In this document: positions 25,519 to 34,460 of the stretch, piece after piece
Layout: each line of letters opens with the position of its first letter
How positions within the stretch are numbered: the first letter of the stretch is position 1
Source: Armatimonadota bacterium
Lineage (GTDB): Bacteria > Armatimonadota > UBA5829 > DSUL01
Assembly (NCBI GenBank): GCA_025998755.1
Contig: AP024674.1
Coordinates: 1,478,162 to 1,542,161, forward strand
Direction of reading: 5' to 3'
Length of the DNA stretch: 64,000 nt
Translations under genes and position numbers: made by a program
Notes under the pieces: generated by a model
What the model was told of the DNA's origin: nothing
Databases searched by the model: none
What the model saw: the letters and a program-made list of their open reading frames with translations, nothing else

Positions 25519-27180
25519 ATGGAAAAACGGCACGCAGTCTGGTTCAATGTGCATTCGCTGATAGACCCCTCGATCAAGGGCGGAGAGATAACCTACGGAC
25601 AGGAGGATATGGAGGAGGGACACGGCAAGCTGGCCGACAACGGCTGGAAAAACGTTGTCACCATGCTCGCCCTCCAAGGGCTGGTCAACCGCAAAGGCCC
25701 CCGCCTGATGTACGACACTCAGTTCTGGAACTGGAGGCCCGCGGACCGGACCTGGCGCCAGATCTACACGGAGCGGAAGGGCTTCGAGTTCGAGGAGCTG
25801 CCGGATATGTGGAGCGTCATCGAACGCTTCCGGGATGATTTCCGCGGCCTTGCCGTTCACGACCCGGAGATCGAGCAGTCTCTCTACGTTGCCTGTATGC
25901 ATGCTGCGTTGGAGGATCTGCTGCCCGTGTCGCCCGCCGTGGCCGAGGAGCTCCGCGCCCGGTTTCCCGGAATCCCTACGATGCACGATTTCCAGGGGCG
26001 ATGGAAGGACGAGTGGGAGCCGCTGGACTACGCCATCGAGGAGCTGATGCCGCGCTGCCAGCCCGGGATGGGATACAGCGTGGATCGTCTCTGGAGCGGG
26101 ATGTCCATTGACACGCTGGACCTGGCGGTGGCGCGCAAAGCATTCATTTACCGGTGTTCAACGAACCCCAAGCACCGAAAGGACAACGCCCGGATCTGGC
26201 GCATCCACGAGGGCATCGGTCCTAACGCGGGCATCTATGGCTGGGGCGAGCCCGAGGACCGCTACTGCGAGATGGCTTCGCTGAACTCCAACTACATCAT
26301 GTGCGCCGAAGCTCCCAACCTCAGCTTCCACGCTCAGATCGCCTCGGACCGGAAATCCTGGAAGCAGAAGTCCCACCGGGATCTCTCCACGCTGAAGCTG
26401 GAAGACAAATTCTATGTGGCCTTCCTGACGACGGAAGGCGACGCGATGAAAATCCACACCGTGTTCCATGGCGGCGCCTGGCACGATCCGAACCGCGGGA
26501 AAGTGCCCATCAACTGGGGATTCCAGCCACGGATGCTGGACATCGCCTCCGGCATGGCGGAGTATTATTACGACACCATGACGGAGAACGACTACTTCTT
26601 CTGCGGGTGCTCGGGCGCGGGCTACACCTATCCCAACTGGATGCCGGAGCCGGAGCGCTTCATGCGGGAGAGCGACGACTATATGCGCCGCGCGGATCTG
26701 CAGGTGATGGACTGCTGGATCCATTTCAGCCGTCCGGTCTACGAGATGTATGCACGGCTCAGCCCGCACACGCAGGCGTTCGTGATGCCGGCCGGCCCCA
26801 TCCAGGTGAAGATGACGGAGGCCGGAACGCCGGTGATCCTGCGCCACGGAAGCCTTCACTACTACCCGAACGGGCGGACGGCCGAGGAGATGGCAGAGTC
26901 CATCCGTGAGGCGGCAGCCCAACTGGAGTGCCGCCCGGCATTCCTGACCGTGTTTGCAGTTCCCGACGCGAACGAGAACCGGACCTCCCAGGGCGGCTTT
27001 TCTCCAACAGACTACGTGCGTGTGTCAGAGCTGCTTCCGGAGGAGGATTTCAAGATCGTGACGCTGGAGGAGATGGCCTGGGCGGCGAAGGAATTCCTCA
27101 GGGAACATCCGGAGTGGGCTAACCGGCCGATGACACGAGTCCCCAGGCGGAACATCGGCGTAAACGTTACGGAGGAATAG
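25519..27180 (+). CDS. GxGYxYP family protein
   Basis: A 553-residue protein. The name-giving motif is GAGYTYP at 366-372, in CGCSGAGYTYPNW. The N-terminal part has VVTMLALQGLVNRKGPRLMYD at about 46-66, matching the companion N-terminal domain of this family. No signal peptide is seen, so it is probably cytoplasmic. The family is suspected to act on carbohydrates, but no reaction is established as far as I know. Start is ATG 25519, 8 bases after AGAGG. The stop is followed 2 bases later by the GTG of an ADP-ribosylglycohydrolase gene, whose GGAGG lies within this gene's last codons, so the two are an operon. Confidence 0.88.
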   Translation: MEKRHAVWFNVHSLIDPSIKGGEITYGQEDMEEGHGKLADNGWKNVVTMLALQGLVNRKGPRLMYDTQFWNWRPADRTWRQIYTERKGFEFEELPDMWSVIERFRDDFRGLAVHDPEIEQSLYVACMHAALEDLLPVSPAVAEELRARFPGIPTMHDFQGRWKDEWEPLDYAIEELMPRCQPGMGYSVDRLWSGMSIDTLDLAVARKAFIYRCSTNPKHRKDNARIWRIHEGIGPNAGIYGWGEPEDRYCEMASLNSNYIMCAEAPNLSFHAQIASDRKSWKQKSHRDLSTLKLEDKFYVAFLTTEGDAMKIHTVFHGGAWHDPNRGKVPINWGFQPRMLDIASGMAEYYYDTMTENDYFFCGCSGAGYTYPNWMPEPERFMRESDDYMRRADLQVMDCWIHFSRPVYEMYARLSPHTQAFVMPAGPIQVKMTEAGTPVILRHGSLHYYPNGRTAEEMAESIREAAAQLECRPAFLTVFAVPDANENRTSQGGFSPTDYVRVSELLPEEDFKIVTLEEMAWAAKEFLREHPEWANRPMTRVPRRNIGVNVTEE

Positions 27181-27182
27181 AA

Positions 27183-28541
27183 GTGGATAGACGAGGCTAC
27201 CTGTATGGGCTCCTGAAATATGAGGCCCGCCAGCGGATCGAGGAAGGGTGCCCCAGGGAGGACATCCAGAGCATCCTGGACCGGGTCTCACAGGCTTCCG
27301 GGGAGGAGGATCTGCTGGAGGCGTTCGCGCAGATGGCTGCGGCTCAGGTTGACCCCGGTTTTCCCTTCCACGAGCCCACCGCCTGGGAGGATCTGACCGC
27401 AGTCAGCCCGGGGTATGCCGCGCCCTCCGGGACGGACCCGCAGGGCATCCGCGATCTGGAAGACCGGATGAAGGGGGCATGGTTTGGGCGGTGCGCCGGG
27501 TGTGCGCTTGGCAAGCCGCTGGAACGCCCTGTGTATATGAACTGGCACGGCGATACACCCGGCTGGCAGGGCGTGCGCATCTATCTGAAGGCAGCTGAGG
27601 CGTGGCCGCTGGACTGGTATGTGCCCCAGATTGACGACGTGGGAGACTACGGCGTCCGCTGCCCGGCCAGCACGCGGGGCAAAATCGCCTTTATGGAGAC
27701 GGACGACGACATCCGCTACACCGTGCTGGGTCTGACCATACTGGAGCGCCACGGAGCGCTGTTTACCACGGCAGATGTAGCCCGCGCATGGTGGAACACC
27801 CTTCCGATAGGTCAGACTTTTACGGCCGAGCGCCAGGCGTACCGCAATCTGACTGACGTCATGGACAGCGAAGAGATCGAGGTCAACCTGGACTACATCC
27901 GCGGGCATCTGAACCCCTTCCGGGAATGGATCGGGGCGCAGATACGGGCTGACGGCTGGGCCTACGGCGCTGCCGGACGGCCGGCGGTTGCCGCAGAGTT
28001 CGCCTACCGCGACGCCGCGCTCTCGCATGTGAAGAACGGCATCTATGGCGAGATGCTCTTCGCCGCTGCCATTGCCGCGGCGCTTGACGCGGCCTCCCCG
28101 CTGGATGCGCTGCGGGAGGGTCTGCGATACATCCCGTCGCGCAGCCGGCTGGCCCGCGACGTGGCGGAGGCCATCGAGATGGGCCTGTCCATTCCGGATC
28201 TGGACGAGCTGCACGATGCTCTCTGGAAGAAATGGGGGCACTATGACGGGGTGCACACCAACAACAATGCGGCGCTGGTGGCGGCCGCCATCGCCTGGGG
28301 CGGCGACGATTTCGAGAAGACCATTGTCTGTGCCGTGACCGGCGGCTGGGACACGGACTGCAACGGAGCTACAGCCGGGTCACTGTGGGGAGCCGCTTAC
28401 GGGTACCGCGCACTGCCGGAGAAGTGGACCGCTCCACTCAACGACACGCTCTACGCCGCTATTCCGGGCTTCCATCCCATCGCGATCTCCGAATGCGCAA
28501 GGCGCAGCGCCGCCGTGGCGCTGAAGATCGCGGAGGGCTGA
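27183..28541 (+). CDS. ADP-ribosylglycohydrolase (DraG/ARH) family protein
   Basis: A 452-residue protein starting at GTG, 7 bases after GGAGG. An N-terminal ~95-residue helical extension precedes GAWFGRCAGCALGKPLE, the usual opening of the family. Metal-binding acidic motifs are present: ETDDDIRY (172-178) and GGWDTDCNGATAGSLWGAA (D390, D392), which coordinate two Mg ions in DraG-type enzymes. The loop between them is longer than in DraG. No nitrogenase or ADP-ribosyltransferase gene is near. The pairing with GxGYxYP suggests a substrate other than ADP-ribosyl protein, for example a nucleoside or sugar glycoside, which is inference. A strong terminator follows. Confidence 0.9.
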   Translation: MDRRGYLYGLLKYEARQRIEEGCPREDIQSILDRVSQASGEEDLLEAFAQMAAAQVDPGFPFHEPTAWEDLTAVSPGYAAPSGTDPQGIRDLEDRMKGAWFGRCAGCALGKPLERPVYMNWHGDTPGWQGVRIYLKAAEAWPLDWYVPQIDDVGDYGVRCPASTRGKIAFMETDDDIRYTVLGLTILERHGALFTTADVARAWWNTLPIGQTFTAERQAYRNLTDVMDSEEIEVNLDYIRGHLNPFREWIGAQIRADGWAYGAAGRPAVAAEFAYRDAALSHVKNGIYGEMLFAAAIAAALDAASPLDALREGLRYIPSRSRLARDVAEAIEMGLSIPDLDELHDALWKKWGHYDGVHTNNNAALVAAAIAWGGDDFEKTIVCAVTGGWDTDCNGATAGSLWGAAYGYRALPEKWTAPLNDTLYAAIPGFHPIAISECARRSAAVALKIAEG

Positions 28542-28558
28542 CCGGGACTACACGCAAA

Positions 28559-28594
28559 GGGGCCCGGGAGGCAACTCCTCCCGGGCCCCTTTTT
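28559..28594 (+). terminator. Rho-independent terminator of the GxGYxYP operon
   Basis: Perfect 13-bp stem (28559-28571 with 28577-28589), loop CAACT, then TTTTT. On the minus strand the stem is followed by TTT, so it may also stop transcripts of the converging gene at 28618. Confidence 0.92.
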
Positions 28595-28617
28595 CATCTC
28601 TCAGTGGAATGAGGAAA

Positions 28618-30558
28618 CTACCGGCTCTGAGGAATGCCGCGGGCTACCCGCCGCAGGGCGAAGTCGTCGAAATCCGCCTTAAACGGATAGTCGTCCGGGA
28701 GGATGGTGCACCCTCTCAGCCAGATGCTGATGGAACCGGACTTCGGGCGGATGGGCGGGCTCAGCCAGCTATTCCAGACCCCCGTGAGGGACGGCATGCA
28801 CTCCCAGACGATGGTGGGAGCCTGCGGATCGTCCGTCTGCCCCGTCGGATCCCATCCCACATACTGCTGATGCTTCATATCCACCGGCCATGAGCAGCGG
28901 ACTTTGCCTGAGATGCGGTACGTGTGAGAGCGGTCCAGCCCCTCAACGCGCTGCACGAAACCGCCGTCCGCTGTCCGGTTGCCGCCTCCGTCCGGGTTCT
29001 TGCCGTAAGGACCACCTCCGAGGACGCGCAGAATACGGTTGCGCGGCTCGTTTGGATCGGCCAGATAGAACTGGCGTGTCTGAGGGTCTATATCGAACGC
29101 CGTCCACCCCTGCGGGCGTCCCGGGTCGTCCGGACCGGAAGAGACCGTGCCCACACTCATCGTCCCGTTCTGCAGGAGATTCGGGCCTTCGACAGCCTTG
29201 TCCCAGTCCGCAGGAACGGAGAGGTATTCCAGCACCTGCATGTCCAGGTCGAAATCCACCGGCCGGCCCTCCTTGTAAGCCGTGCCCCGGGGATAGTCAT
29301 CCTGCGGAGCCTTCTTATACGGGTTGAAGCCGGGACGCTCGTCGTTCTGCTGAAGCTTGAAGTTGAGCCACCCCCGCAGCGATTCTACACTCTCCATCGT
29401 GTCGAACTCGACGGTGTAGGTCTTTCCGGGGGTCAACAGGACCTCTCCGGGCGAATACGCCGTCCCGAACGTTCCCCAGGAAGCATCGCCGGTGTATGTG
29501 GCGTTGCCCGTGGCCGCCTTTACCACACCCACCACCGGTCCCCCGGGCCCGCCTTCGCGCACCCGCACGAGCACACGCTGCCGATTCATGGTGGGCTGGA
29601 CGCCGGAGGCCGCAGCATACAGGATGACTCCGGCCAGGCTCCGCCCCCGGGCCACGTAGCTCTGGCTCCACTTCCGGGAGAATCCGGCCAGCTCGATATA
29701 CTCCTTATGGACGCGTTTGTTATACGGGATGACCAGCCCGTCGGAATCCGAGCTGACTCCCACCCACATCGCCGAATCCAGCCAGGAGTTACCATCCGGG
29801 GCGACGCGATACAGCCTGGTCCCGGAAACCGGTTCCTTGGAAAGAAACATCTGGAAGGTGTTCCCGCGGTTACGGGGACGGATGTAGACAGCATAGGTCT
29901 CACCCGGCTTCGTGGGCACCTCGCCGCTGTCCCATCCAACGGAGTACGAGTAGTTCTTCGGTCCCCCGCAGTCCACGTTCAGCGCCACAGCCACCGGCCC
30001 GACGCGCGGCCAGGTATCCGGCGTTCCTGGCCCTTTGCGGTGAATGGACACCAGCATATCCTGCCCGGCCGGGCCCTCGCCGTCTATGCCATCATGCACC
30101 GGCTTGAACCAGACGCCGGTGACCGACGTGCCGTCCGCGACGAACGTCTGGAAATACCCCCCTGCGCGTTTGGGATCCCAGCTGGAATCGTCAAAGACAC
30201 CCAGCGTATAGCGTGCGATCAGCGGGAAATCCAGAACGTCGCCTGGCGAGGTATAGACATTGGTGAGCAGGATGGGACGCATGGCGATGGCGGGGGTGGA
30301 GTAAAGGATGGTATAGCGTCCCGCGGGGCCGCTCATATAGCTCCATCCAGCCGGCTCCATCTCCCACGTGCGGGTGCCCAGAGACTGGTTCTGTGGTCCA
30401 TCCAGAGCTGCGAACCCGCGGATGGCCGTCTGGGGGATCAGGGATTCCGATCCCGGCAGGCGCGGCGCCCAGAGCCGGCCTTTCAGTTCCACCTGGGCCT
30501 TGGCCGGCAGGGCCGCCGTCAGGCACAGGCAGACAAGCAAAGAAATGATAGTCCTCAT
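28618..30558 (-). CDS. Modular secreted protein with C-terminal jelly-roll-like module
   Basis: A 646-residue protein. Start ATG 30558 lies after GGAGG and opens a signal peptide (RTIISLLVCLCLTAALPAKA). The long central part is beta-rich with repeated extracellular-type segments (KPGETYAVYIRPR, TPGKTYTVEFDTM), as in other adhesive or carbohydrate-binding proteins. The C-terminal ~165 residues begin LLQNGTMSVG and contain VGWDPTGQTDDPQAPTIVW (567-585) and FKADFDDFALRR. This module matches those in the proteins at 17643 and 19978. No catalytic residues are evident. It is separated from the ARH operon by a shared terminator. Confidence 0.8.
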   Translation of the reverse strand: MRTIISLLVCLCLTAALPAKAQVELKGRLWAPRLPGSESLIPQTAIRGFAALDGPQNQSLGTRTWEMEPAGWSYMSGPAGRYTILYSTPAIAMRPILLTNVYTSPGDVLDFPLIARYTLGVFDDSSWDPKRAGGYFQTFVADGTSVTGVWFKPVHDGIDGEGPAGQDMLVSIHRKGPGTPDTWPRVGPVAVALNVDCGGPKNYSYSVGWDSGEVPTKPGETYAVYIRPRNRGNTFQMFLSKEPVSGTRLYRVAPDGNSWLDSAMWVGVSSDSDGLVIPYNKRVHKEYIELAGFSRKWSQSYVARGRSLAGVILYAAASGVQPTMNRQRVLVRVREGGPGGPVVGVVKAATGNATYTGDASWGTFGTAYSPGEVLLTPGKTYTVEFDTMESVESLRGWLNFKLQQNDERPGFNPYKKAPQDDYPRGTAYKEGRPVDFDLDMQVLEYLSVPADWDKAVEGPNLLQNGTMSVGTVSSGPDDPGRPQGWTAFDIDPQTRQFYLADPNEPRNRILRVLGGGPYGKNPDGGGNRTADGGFVQRVEGLDRSHTYRISGKVRCSWPVDMKHQQYVGWDPTGQTDDPQAPTIVWECMPSLTGVWNSWLSPPIRPKSGSISIWLRGCTILPDDYPFKADFDDFALRRVARGIPQSR

Positions 30559-30734
30559 AGATCCTCCTCCGGGACGGGCGGCCGCAGGCTTCCCGTCCCG
30601 CAGATGTTCGAGCGATCTCGCAGGCTTTGGCCGCCAGAGTCCGGCCCAGACAGTTCGTTGCAAGACGCTGGCGGCCACATGGGGAGAGTTCGGAGGTCAT
30701 TCGTGAGGAACCTTCCTGGATTCCGCAGAAATCC

Positions 30735-31751
30735 TCACTGTTCCGCGGAAAGAGACAGGACCCGAAGCAACATACGCTCAAGCTGAAGGTCCGCCTGCGC
30801 GTAAGACAGCACCAGACGCCGCGCCTCGTTGGCCTCCGCGATGAACCGCGCGACGCCGCAGGGCCCCCATCGGGCCATCGCCTCCCGCCCTCCGCTTACA
30901 TCCTCCTGCCGTAGCCCCGCCTGCAGGATGCCCGCCAGCGCGTCCAGCGCCCACGCAAGAGCCTGGCGGTCGGTGGCATCCTCACCGTCACCCACAGCCT
31001 TCCGCGCACGGTCCCCCAGTTCGCGCAGGAGGGCCGCTAAGCGGAGCGCCTCCGCGAGGGACGCTCCGGCGCAACTTCTGAGCCAGTCGCCCAAATCGCT
31101 CAGCACCTGCCTGAAATCTTCGCGCCAGGCCAGCGAAATAGCGCGGCCGGGACACCCTCCGGCAGCAGCCGCGATGACCCGCGCATCTTGCGGCGTAACA
31201 CCCATCCTCTCCACACAGCGCAGGATCTCTCCGTCCGGCACTGGTCGGAGCGGAATTTGAAGTGCGCGGGAGCGAATGGTTGGCAGCACAGTCTCGCGTG
31301 ACGGTGCCAGGAGCATCAGAACAAGAGCAGGCGGAGCGTCTTCCAGCACCTTCAGGATGGCGTTCGCCGCCTGGTCGTTCAGGGTCTCGGCCCGTTCAAT
31401 GACGATAACGCGCCGGGGCGACAGCACCGGCACCAGACCGGCTGTGGCCCGCATCTCCCGCATCTGGCCGATGGTGGTCTCCTCTTTGGGAGGAGTGATC
31501 CGCATGATGTCCGGATGAGTTCCCGCCCGGGCAAGCCCGCAGGACCGGCATTGCCCGCAGGCCGCACCTTCCGGGCCCGGCTCAAGGCAGGCGAGATCCG
31601 CCGCCGCAAGCAAGGCAAAGGTGGTTTTCCCCACCCCATCCGGCCCGGTGACAAGAAAAGCGTGCGGAAGAGTGCCCGCCGCAGCCAGGCGGCGCAACAC
31701 TCCGAGCTGTTCCCCGTGACCGATCAAAGGCTCAAGCGTCTCAGCCGGCAT
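30735..31751 (-). CDS. holB: DNA polymerase III delta' subunit
   Basis: A 338-residue clamp-loader subunit with Walker A GPDGVGKTT (about 37-45), a Zn module CGQCRSCGLARAGTHPD, and the sensor-1 region NAILKVLEDAP typical of delta'. It works with delta and tau/gamma to load the sliding clamp during replication. I take ATG 31751 as start; it lies one base after the darA stop (TGAGATG), so the two are coupled. A longer start would overlap darA. Last gene of the tmk-darA-holB series. Confidence 0.9.
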   Translation of the reverse strand: MPAETLEPLIGHGEQLGVLRRLAAAGTLPHAFLVTGPDGVGKTTFALLAAADLACLEPGPEGAACGQCRSCGLARAGTHPDIMRITPPKEETTIGQMREMRATAGLVPVLSPRRVIVIERAETLNDQAANAILKVLEDAPPALVLMLLAPSRETVLPTIRSRALQIPLRPVPDGEILRCVERMGVTPQDARVIAAAAGGCPGRAISLAWREDFRQVLSDLGDWLRSCAGASLAEALRLAALLRELGDRARKAVGDGEDATDRQALAWALDALAGILQAGLRQEDVSGGREAMARWGPCGVARFIAEANEARRLVLSYAQADLQLERMLLRVLSLSAEQ

Positions 31752-31752
31752 C

Positions 31753-32082
31753 TCACCACCGGTGGAAGGACTCGACGTCCAGCACAAAGACCACGGCTCC
31801 TCCCACGGTCACCCTGACCGGCGCCTGGAGCAGCGGAGCCGACGGCATCACATCGGGAGAGGGCAGGCTGACGTACTGATCGCGGGCGTCGGAGTTGGCC
31901 TTCAAAACCTCCAACACCTCCTGCAACCGCTCGTCCTCGACTCCCAGCAGCAAGGTCTGGTTGCCGTCCCGCAGAAAGCCTCCCGTGCTCGCGATCTTCG
32001 TGTAGAAGAAACCGTTCTCAGCAAGCGCATCCGCCACGCGCTTGCCGTCCCGCTCCTGTATGATGGCCAGAACCAGCTTCAT
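31753..32082 (-). CDS. darA: Cyclic-di-AMP receptor, PII-like (DarA/PstA)
   Basis: A 109-residue protein with the characteristic KLVLAIIQERDGKRVADALA start, TKIASTGGFLRDGNQTLLLGVEDE and a VFVLDVESF end, matching the full length of the DarA/PstA family. It is a trimeric PII-fold protein that binds c-di-AMP. The downstream partner is not known in most bacteria. In Bacillus it sits as tmk-yaaQ(darA)-yaaR-holB; here the order is tmk-darA-holB with no yaaR. Confidence 0.93.
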   Translation of the reverse strand: MKLVLAIIQERDGKRVADALAENGFFYTKIASTGGFLRDGNQTLLLGVEDERLQEVLEVLKANSDARDQYVSLPSPDVMPSAPLLQAPVRVTVGGAVVFVLDVESFHRW

Positions 32083-32135
32083 CTTGGGCTTCCCTCCTCG
32101 CCGGAACCATCCGCAACCTCTTCGCGCCCTTGCCC

Positions 32136-32756
32136 CTACAACTCCTCCAGTAAGGGCTCCAGCGCCTGCATCACGCGGCGGTGCACCTCCTCCACACTTC
32201 CCGATGCGTCCACCAGGCGGATCCGCCGAGGCTCCTCGGCCGCCAGTGACAGGAACGCCTCTCGAACAGCCTGGTGAAAGGCCTGTCCCTCTTCCTCCAT
32301 CCGGTTGCGCTCGCCCTGCCGGGCCAGCCCTTCTTCCACAGGAAGATCCAGGATGACAGTGGCATCCGGGTGCGCGCCGTCAATGGCATACTCTATGGCG
32401 GCACGGGTGAATGCGGGATCCAGTCCCCGCGCGAACATCTGATATGCCAGGGTGGAATGGTAGAAGCGGTCCGACACCACCCACACACCCGCTTCTAACT
32501 TCGGCAGGATGACCCGGTCCACGTGCTGCGCGCGCGCCGCCTGCATCAGCAGCAGTTCAGCACGGGGAACGGGAGGATCCTCGCGCTCTTCCAGTATGAG
32601 CGCACGGATCTTCTCGGCCAGAGGACACCCGCCGGGCTCGCGCGTCAGATGCGCCTCCACGCCCCTCTCCCTCAAGGCTTCAACGAACAGGCGCGCGTGC
32701 GTGGACTTTCCGGCTCCCTCCACACCCTCGAACGTGATGAACCGCCCGCGGCTCAA
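32136..32756 (-). CDS. tmk: Thymidylate kinase
   Basis: A 206-residue protein with P-loop [11 protein letters not shown] (9-19), [14 protein letters not shown] (DR/E loop) and [12 protein letters not shown]. It phosphorylates dTMP to dTDP. The start is a TTG that overlaps the TGA of the upstream R3H gene (TTGA), so it is read by coupling. An ATG start is not available at the right place. Together with ThyX at the left end, it gives two steps of dTTP synthesis within the window. Confidence 0.93.
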   Translation of the reverse strand: MSRGRFITFEGVEGAGKSTHARLFVEALRERGVEAHLTREPGGCPLAEKIRALILEEREDPPVPRAELLLMQAARAQHVDRVILPKLEAGVWVVSDRFYHSTLAYQMFARGLDPAFTRAAIEYAIDGAHPDATVILDLPVEEGLARQGERNRMEEEGQAFHQAVREAFLSLAAEEPRRIRLVDASGSVEEVHRRVMQALEPLLEEL

Positions 32757-34411
32757 GGTTTGCTGATCCGCACCCGGCGGAACGGCTCGGTCCCGATGCT
32801 GGTGGACGCGAGTTCATACTGCTCCGCGAGCTGGTGCTGCAGACGGCGGACATAGCTGCTCTGGGGCATCAACTCCACGGGCTCGCTGGACTCGAGCACC
32901 CGCTCGATGGCCTCCCGCGCCTCGCGCAGGGCGAGGGCCTCCACGTCATCCGAAGCCAGCGCAAACATCTCGCGGATGGTGCCAGCGATCTGGGTGTAGG
33001 TGTTGCTCTTCACCACGAACGTGCCCAGTGTCTGGCGCTGCGCTTCCTTCAACCGGGGCGGGATGCGCCGGAAGTGGGACTTCAGCGTGATGACGGCGTC
33101 CGCCTCCTGATAGTCGTTGGTGATGTGCGCCGGCACGCGCATCTCGCGGATGGCGCGCTCCAGCCGGTTGCGGCTGACGCCGTAGGGGAATATGCGCACC
33201 GTCCCCGAAATTCGCTTTCCGGCCAGCGGCTCCGGCTCCTCGTCGGATAGAGGCTCCCGATGAACCGGCGGGGCGTCGCTCTTCTGGATGACTTCCACAT
33301 CCCCCTGCGGATTGCGGATACGGATCTCCGGGCGCGGAGCGATCCCCCGCAGGAACTGGTCCACCACCGTGGCGACGTCATGATGGATGGCCAGCTTGTC
33401 CATCTCCAGGATCTCGATCAGCACATCGAAGGTGGGGGGAGCCTTGCGCTCCAGCACCGTCTTCTGAGTGCCCCGTCGGCGAGCCTCCTCGTCGGAGAGG
33501 GTTACCGCCTGGATGCCGCCGATCAGATCTGATAGCGTGGGGTTGGAGAGAAGGTTCTCCAGCGAGTTTCCGTGGGCGGTGCCCACAAGCTGCACGCCCC
33601 GTTCAGCGATGGTGCGCGCCGCGAACGCCTCGGCTTCCACACCGATCTCGTCAATGATGATGACCTCGGGCATGTGGTTCTCCACCGCCTCGATCATCAC
33701 GGCGTGCTGGTCCTCCGGCGTGGTCACCTGCATCCTGCGGGAACGCCCGATGGCCGGATGCGGGACGTCGCCGTCCCCTCCTATCTCATTGGACGTGTCC
33801 ACGATGACGACACGCTTCTGGAACTCGTCGCTCAGGATGCGGGCCACCTCCCGCAGCTTGGTGGTCTTGCCCACTCCCGGACGCCCCAGCAACAGAAAGC
33901 TCTTTCCGCTTTCCACCACGTCCCGGATGATGTCAATGGTGCCAAAGACAGCCCGCCCCACCCGGCAAGTGAGGCCAATGATCCTCCCCTGCCTGTTCCG
34001 GATGGCGGAGATGCGGTGAAGAGTGCGTTCGATGCCGGCGCGGTTATCTTTTCCGAAGTCCCCCACCCTCGCCACAACCTGATCTATCTGCGCCTGCGTG
34101 ACGGGCTCGTCGCTGAGGTCCATCACACGGGATGCAAATCGGGCCTCCGGAGGCCTGCCGAGATCCAGGACCACTTCGAACAGCTCTTTCAGGTCGGGCT
34201 GGGCCTCCAGCACCTCGCGGATGGCCGGGGGCAGGACGCTGACGAACAGATCCAGATCATCCATGATCTCCAGTTGCGTCCCGAAGTAGCGGCCGAACTG
34301 CTGCTCGCGGCTTTCGGCCGTGTCCTGGCGGCGGGAATGAGTATCTGAAACGGCGTTCTTCGTAGTGCTGCTCATGAACCTTTCCGGGGAATCTGACATC
34401 CCCAATTGCAT
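32753..34411 (-). CDS. R3H-domain AAA ATPase (Ycf45/SpoIIIAA-like)
   Basis: A 552-residue protein. A single-stranded nucleic-acid binding R3H region lies near the C-terminus ([19 protein letters not shown]). The AAA part has Walker [19 protein letters not shown] around 170-190 and a Walker [10 protein letters not shown], with [20 protein letters not shown], the pattern of the SpoIIIAA/Ycf45 group widely found in cyanobacteria, plastids and Firmicutes. Role is unknown, perhaps in RNA or DNA handling. ATG 34411, 34399 or 34375 could be the start. The stop overlaps the tmk start by 4 bases. Confidence 0.85.
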   Translation of the reverse strand: MQLGMSDSPERFMSSTTKNAVSDTHSRRQDTAESREQQFGRYFGTQLEIMDDLDLFVSVLPPAIREVLEAQPDLKELFEVVLDLGRPPEARFASRVMDLSDEPVTQAQIDQVVARVGDFGKDNRAGIERTLHRISAIRNRQGRIIGLTCRVGRAVFGTIDIIRDVVESGKSFLLLGRPGVGKTTKLREVARILSDEFQKRVVIVDTSNEIGGDGDVPHPAIGRSRRMQVTTPEDQHAVMIEAVENHMPEVIIIDEIGVEAEAFAARTIAERGVQLVGTAHGNSLENLLSNPTLSDLIGGIQAVTLSDEEARRRGTQKTVLERKAPPTFDVLIEILEMDKLAIHHDVATVVDQFLRGIAPRPEIRIRNPQGDVEVIQKSDAPPVHREPLSDEEPEPLAGKRISGTVRIFPYGVSRNRLERAIREMRVPAHITNDYQEADAVITLKSHFRRIPPRLKEAQRQTLGTFVVKSNTYTQIAGTIREMFALASDDVEALALREAREAIERVLESSEPVELMPQSSYVRRLQHQLAEQYELASTSIGTEPFRRVRISKP

Positions 34412-34460
34412 GATACACTAAAGCGCCTGGTGATAGTCGCTCCGCTCCCAGAGGAACGGT

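Noticed and set aside
24139-25986. Open frame of 615 codons on the minus strand over the GH-A and GxGYxYP genes
   Set aside because: It spans two unrelated, well-supported genes and an intergenic terminator, so it is a shadow.
28924-30786. Open frame of 620 codons on the plus strand opposite the secreted protein at 28618
   Set aside because: No recognisable domain, no ribosome site, and it covers a well-supported gene with signal peptide and shared module.
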